From positions 1 to 5,884 of the forward strand of contig JALQUE010000202.1 of assembly GCA_023260815.1 (NCBI GenBank): a stretch of DNA of 5,884 nucleotides, written 5' to 3'. The translations under genes were made by a program, and so were the position numbers. Shown in pieces: positions 4,994 to 5,884 of the stretch. Under the pieces are notes generated by a model. The model did not search any database, had not been told where the DNA came from, and saw only the letters and a list, made by a program, of their open reading frames with translations. The first letter of the stretch is position 1. Each line of letters begins with the position of its first letter. The stretch is from Roseovarius sp. (GTDB taxonomy: Bacteria > Pseudomonadota > Alphaproteobacteria > Rhodobacterales > Rhodobacteraceae).

Positions 4994-5884
4994 GTGGAAC
5001 GAAAGCACCTCTTGAACCTTGGATATATCATCGTTGCTTTCGCCGTTCTGCTTGTCTTCCAGGCCTGGCTGACGGCTGCTCGGACCGCGGTGATCGATTA
5101 CAGCCAGTTTCTCGGGCATCTGCGGGACGGGAACATCGCATCGGTTACGGTCACCGAAACGCAGGTCTATGGCACCTTCCGTGCCCCGGTGGACGGGAAG
5201 ACCGACTTCGCCGCGATCCGGGTTGAACCCGGCTTTGCCGAAGACCTGGCGCAATACAATGTCGATATCGTCGGTGCGCATGACCAGACTTGGGTGAGCA
5301 CGCTGCTCTCGTGGGTCCTTCCGGTCCTGTTGCTGTTCGGTCTCTGGTCGCTGTTCTTCAGGCGTTTTGCGGAGCGGCAAGGCCTTGGCGGGCTGGTCAA
5401 TGTAGGAAAATCAAAGGCCAAAGTCTATGTCGAACGCCAGACAGGAGTGACCTTCGAGGACGTCGCCGGCATCGATGAGGCCCGGGCGGAACTCGAAGAA
5501 ATTGTCTCGTTTCTTAATGACCGGGACCGTTACGGCAGGCTCGGCGCGCGGGTCCCGAAGGGGATACTTCTGGTTGGTCCGCCCGGCACCGGAAAGACCC
5601 TGCTAGCGCGTGCCATCGCTGGCGAGGCGGGGGTGCCGTTCTTCTCGATTTCTGGCTCGGAATTCGTGGAGATGTTCGTGGGCGTAGGTGCTGCGCGCGT
5701 GCGCGACCTGTTCGAGAAGGCGCGGCAAGCCGCACCCTGCATCATCTTCATCGACGAGCTCGACGCGCTTGGCCGGGCGCGCAGCGCGGTGTCGGGCTTC
5801 GGCGGCAACGACGAGAAGGAGCAGACTCTCAACCAACTCTTGTCCGAACTGGACGGGTTCGATCCGGCCGTGGGGATCGTGCTG
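4994..5884 (+). CDS. ftsH: FtsH-type membrane AAA+ zinc metalloprotease, N-terminal part (3' end outside window)
   Basis: The frame is open for 297 codons to the window edge. FtsH forms membrane-bound hexamers that unfold and degrade misassembled membrane proteins and unstable regulators. Seen here: transmembrane segment 1 (about 9-27), a short periplasmic domain containing IDYSQFLGHL, transmembrane segment 2 (about 103-122), and linker GKSKAKVYVERQTGVTFEDVAG. Then come Walker A GPPGTGKT (195-202), pore loop FVG (228-230), and Walker B IIFIDE (250-255) followed by LDALGRAR. The second region of homology and the HEXXH zinc site lie beyond the window. The wording KVYVE-TGVTF and IDELDALGRAR differs from the housekeeping form (E. 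coli-type IDEIDAVG), suggesting an accessory paralogue, often found beside stress genes. The GTG start is supported by GGAGGA 8 nt upstream. Being a whole gene or not cannot be judged. Confidence 0.95.
   Translation, partial: MERKHLLNLGYIIVAFAVLLVFQAWLTAARTAVIDYSQFLGHLRDGNIASVTVTETQVYGTFRAPVDGKTDFAAIRVEPGFAEDLAQYNVDIVGAHDQTWVSTLLSWVLPVLLLFGLWSLFFRRFAERQGLGGLVNVGKSKAKVYVERQTGVTFEDVAGIDEARAELEEIVSFLNDRDRYGRLGARVPKGILLVGPPGTGKTLLARAIAGEAGVPFFSISGSEFVEMFVGVGAARVRDLFEKARQAAPCIIFIDELDALGRARSAVSGFGGNDEKEQTLNQLLSELDGFDPAVGIVL

Noticed and set aside
5011..5040. CTTGAA resembling the -35 element of an alphaproteobacterial heat-shock promoter near ftsH.
   Set aside because: It lies inside the ftsH coding sequence and no matching -10 element sits at the right spacing.
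4699..5226. Open + frame continuing directly after the DUF3775 stop in the same frame (175 codons from GTG).
   Set aside because: No ribosome binding site, low-complexity Gly/Arg-rich translation without motifs, and its second half overlaps the clear FtsH coding frame.

Overview
The window is GC-rich bacterial DNA with all recognisable genes on the + strand. It most resembles an alphaproteobacterium, perhaps Rhodobacterales-like. This rests on the base composition, a DUF3775 gene of the kind common in that class, and Tat- and Sec-exported redox proteins. Nothing in the window fixes the genus.

Layout. (1) Positions 1-3541 look like one tight operon: the 3' end of a YgiT-type zinc-finger gene, two tandem paralogous exported c-type cytochrome-like proteins, an MBOAT-family membrane O-acyltransferase, and a membrane-anchored SGNH-hydrolase-like protein. 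Junctions are a 4-nt overlap, gaps of 13 and 12 nt, and a 14-nt overlap. (2) After a 62-nt gap, positions 3604-4698 hold a second short operon: a Tat-exported nitroreductase-family flavoprotein and a small acidic DUF3775 protein. (3) Positions 4699-4993 are a 295-nt stretch with no convincing gene but several short GC-rich hairpins. (4) From 4994 to the right edge runs the first 297 codons of an FtsH-type membrane AAA+ protease, cut by the window.

How the genes may work together. The MBOAT/SGNH pair has the architecture of known export-and-transfer acetylation machines (AlgI with AlgJ/AlgX, DltB/DltD, PatA/PatB). It should pass acyl groups across the inner membrane onto an extracytoplasmic glycan or similar acceptor. 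The novelty is its coupling to two small haem proteins. Both appear to be built from an internal duplication in which the N-terminal copy has lost its haem motif, and the second lacks any methionine that could be the usual sixth haem ligand. The first cytochrome's start codon lies in a perfect 11-bp hairpin spanning the stop codon of the upstream gene, which suggests strict translational coupling. The nitroreductase, DUF3775 and FtsH genes look like a separate stress or protein-quality-control group; that reading is inference from gene order.
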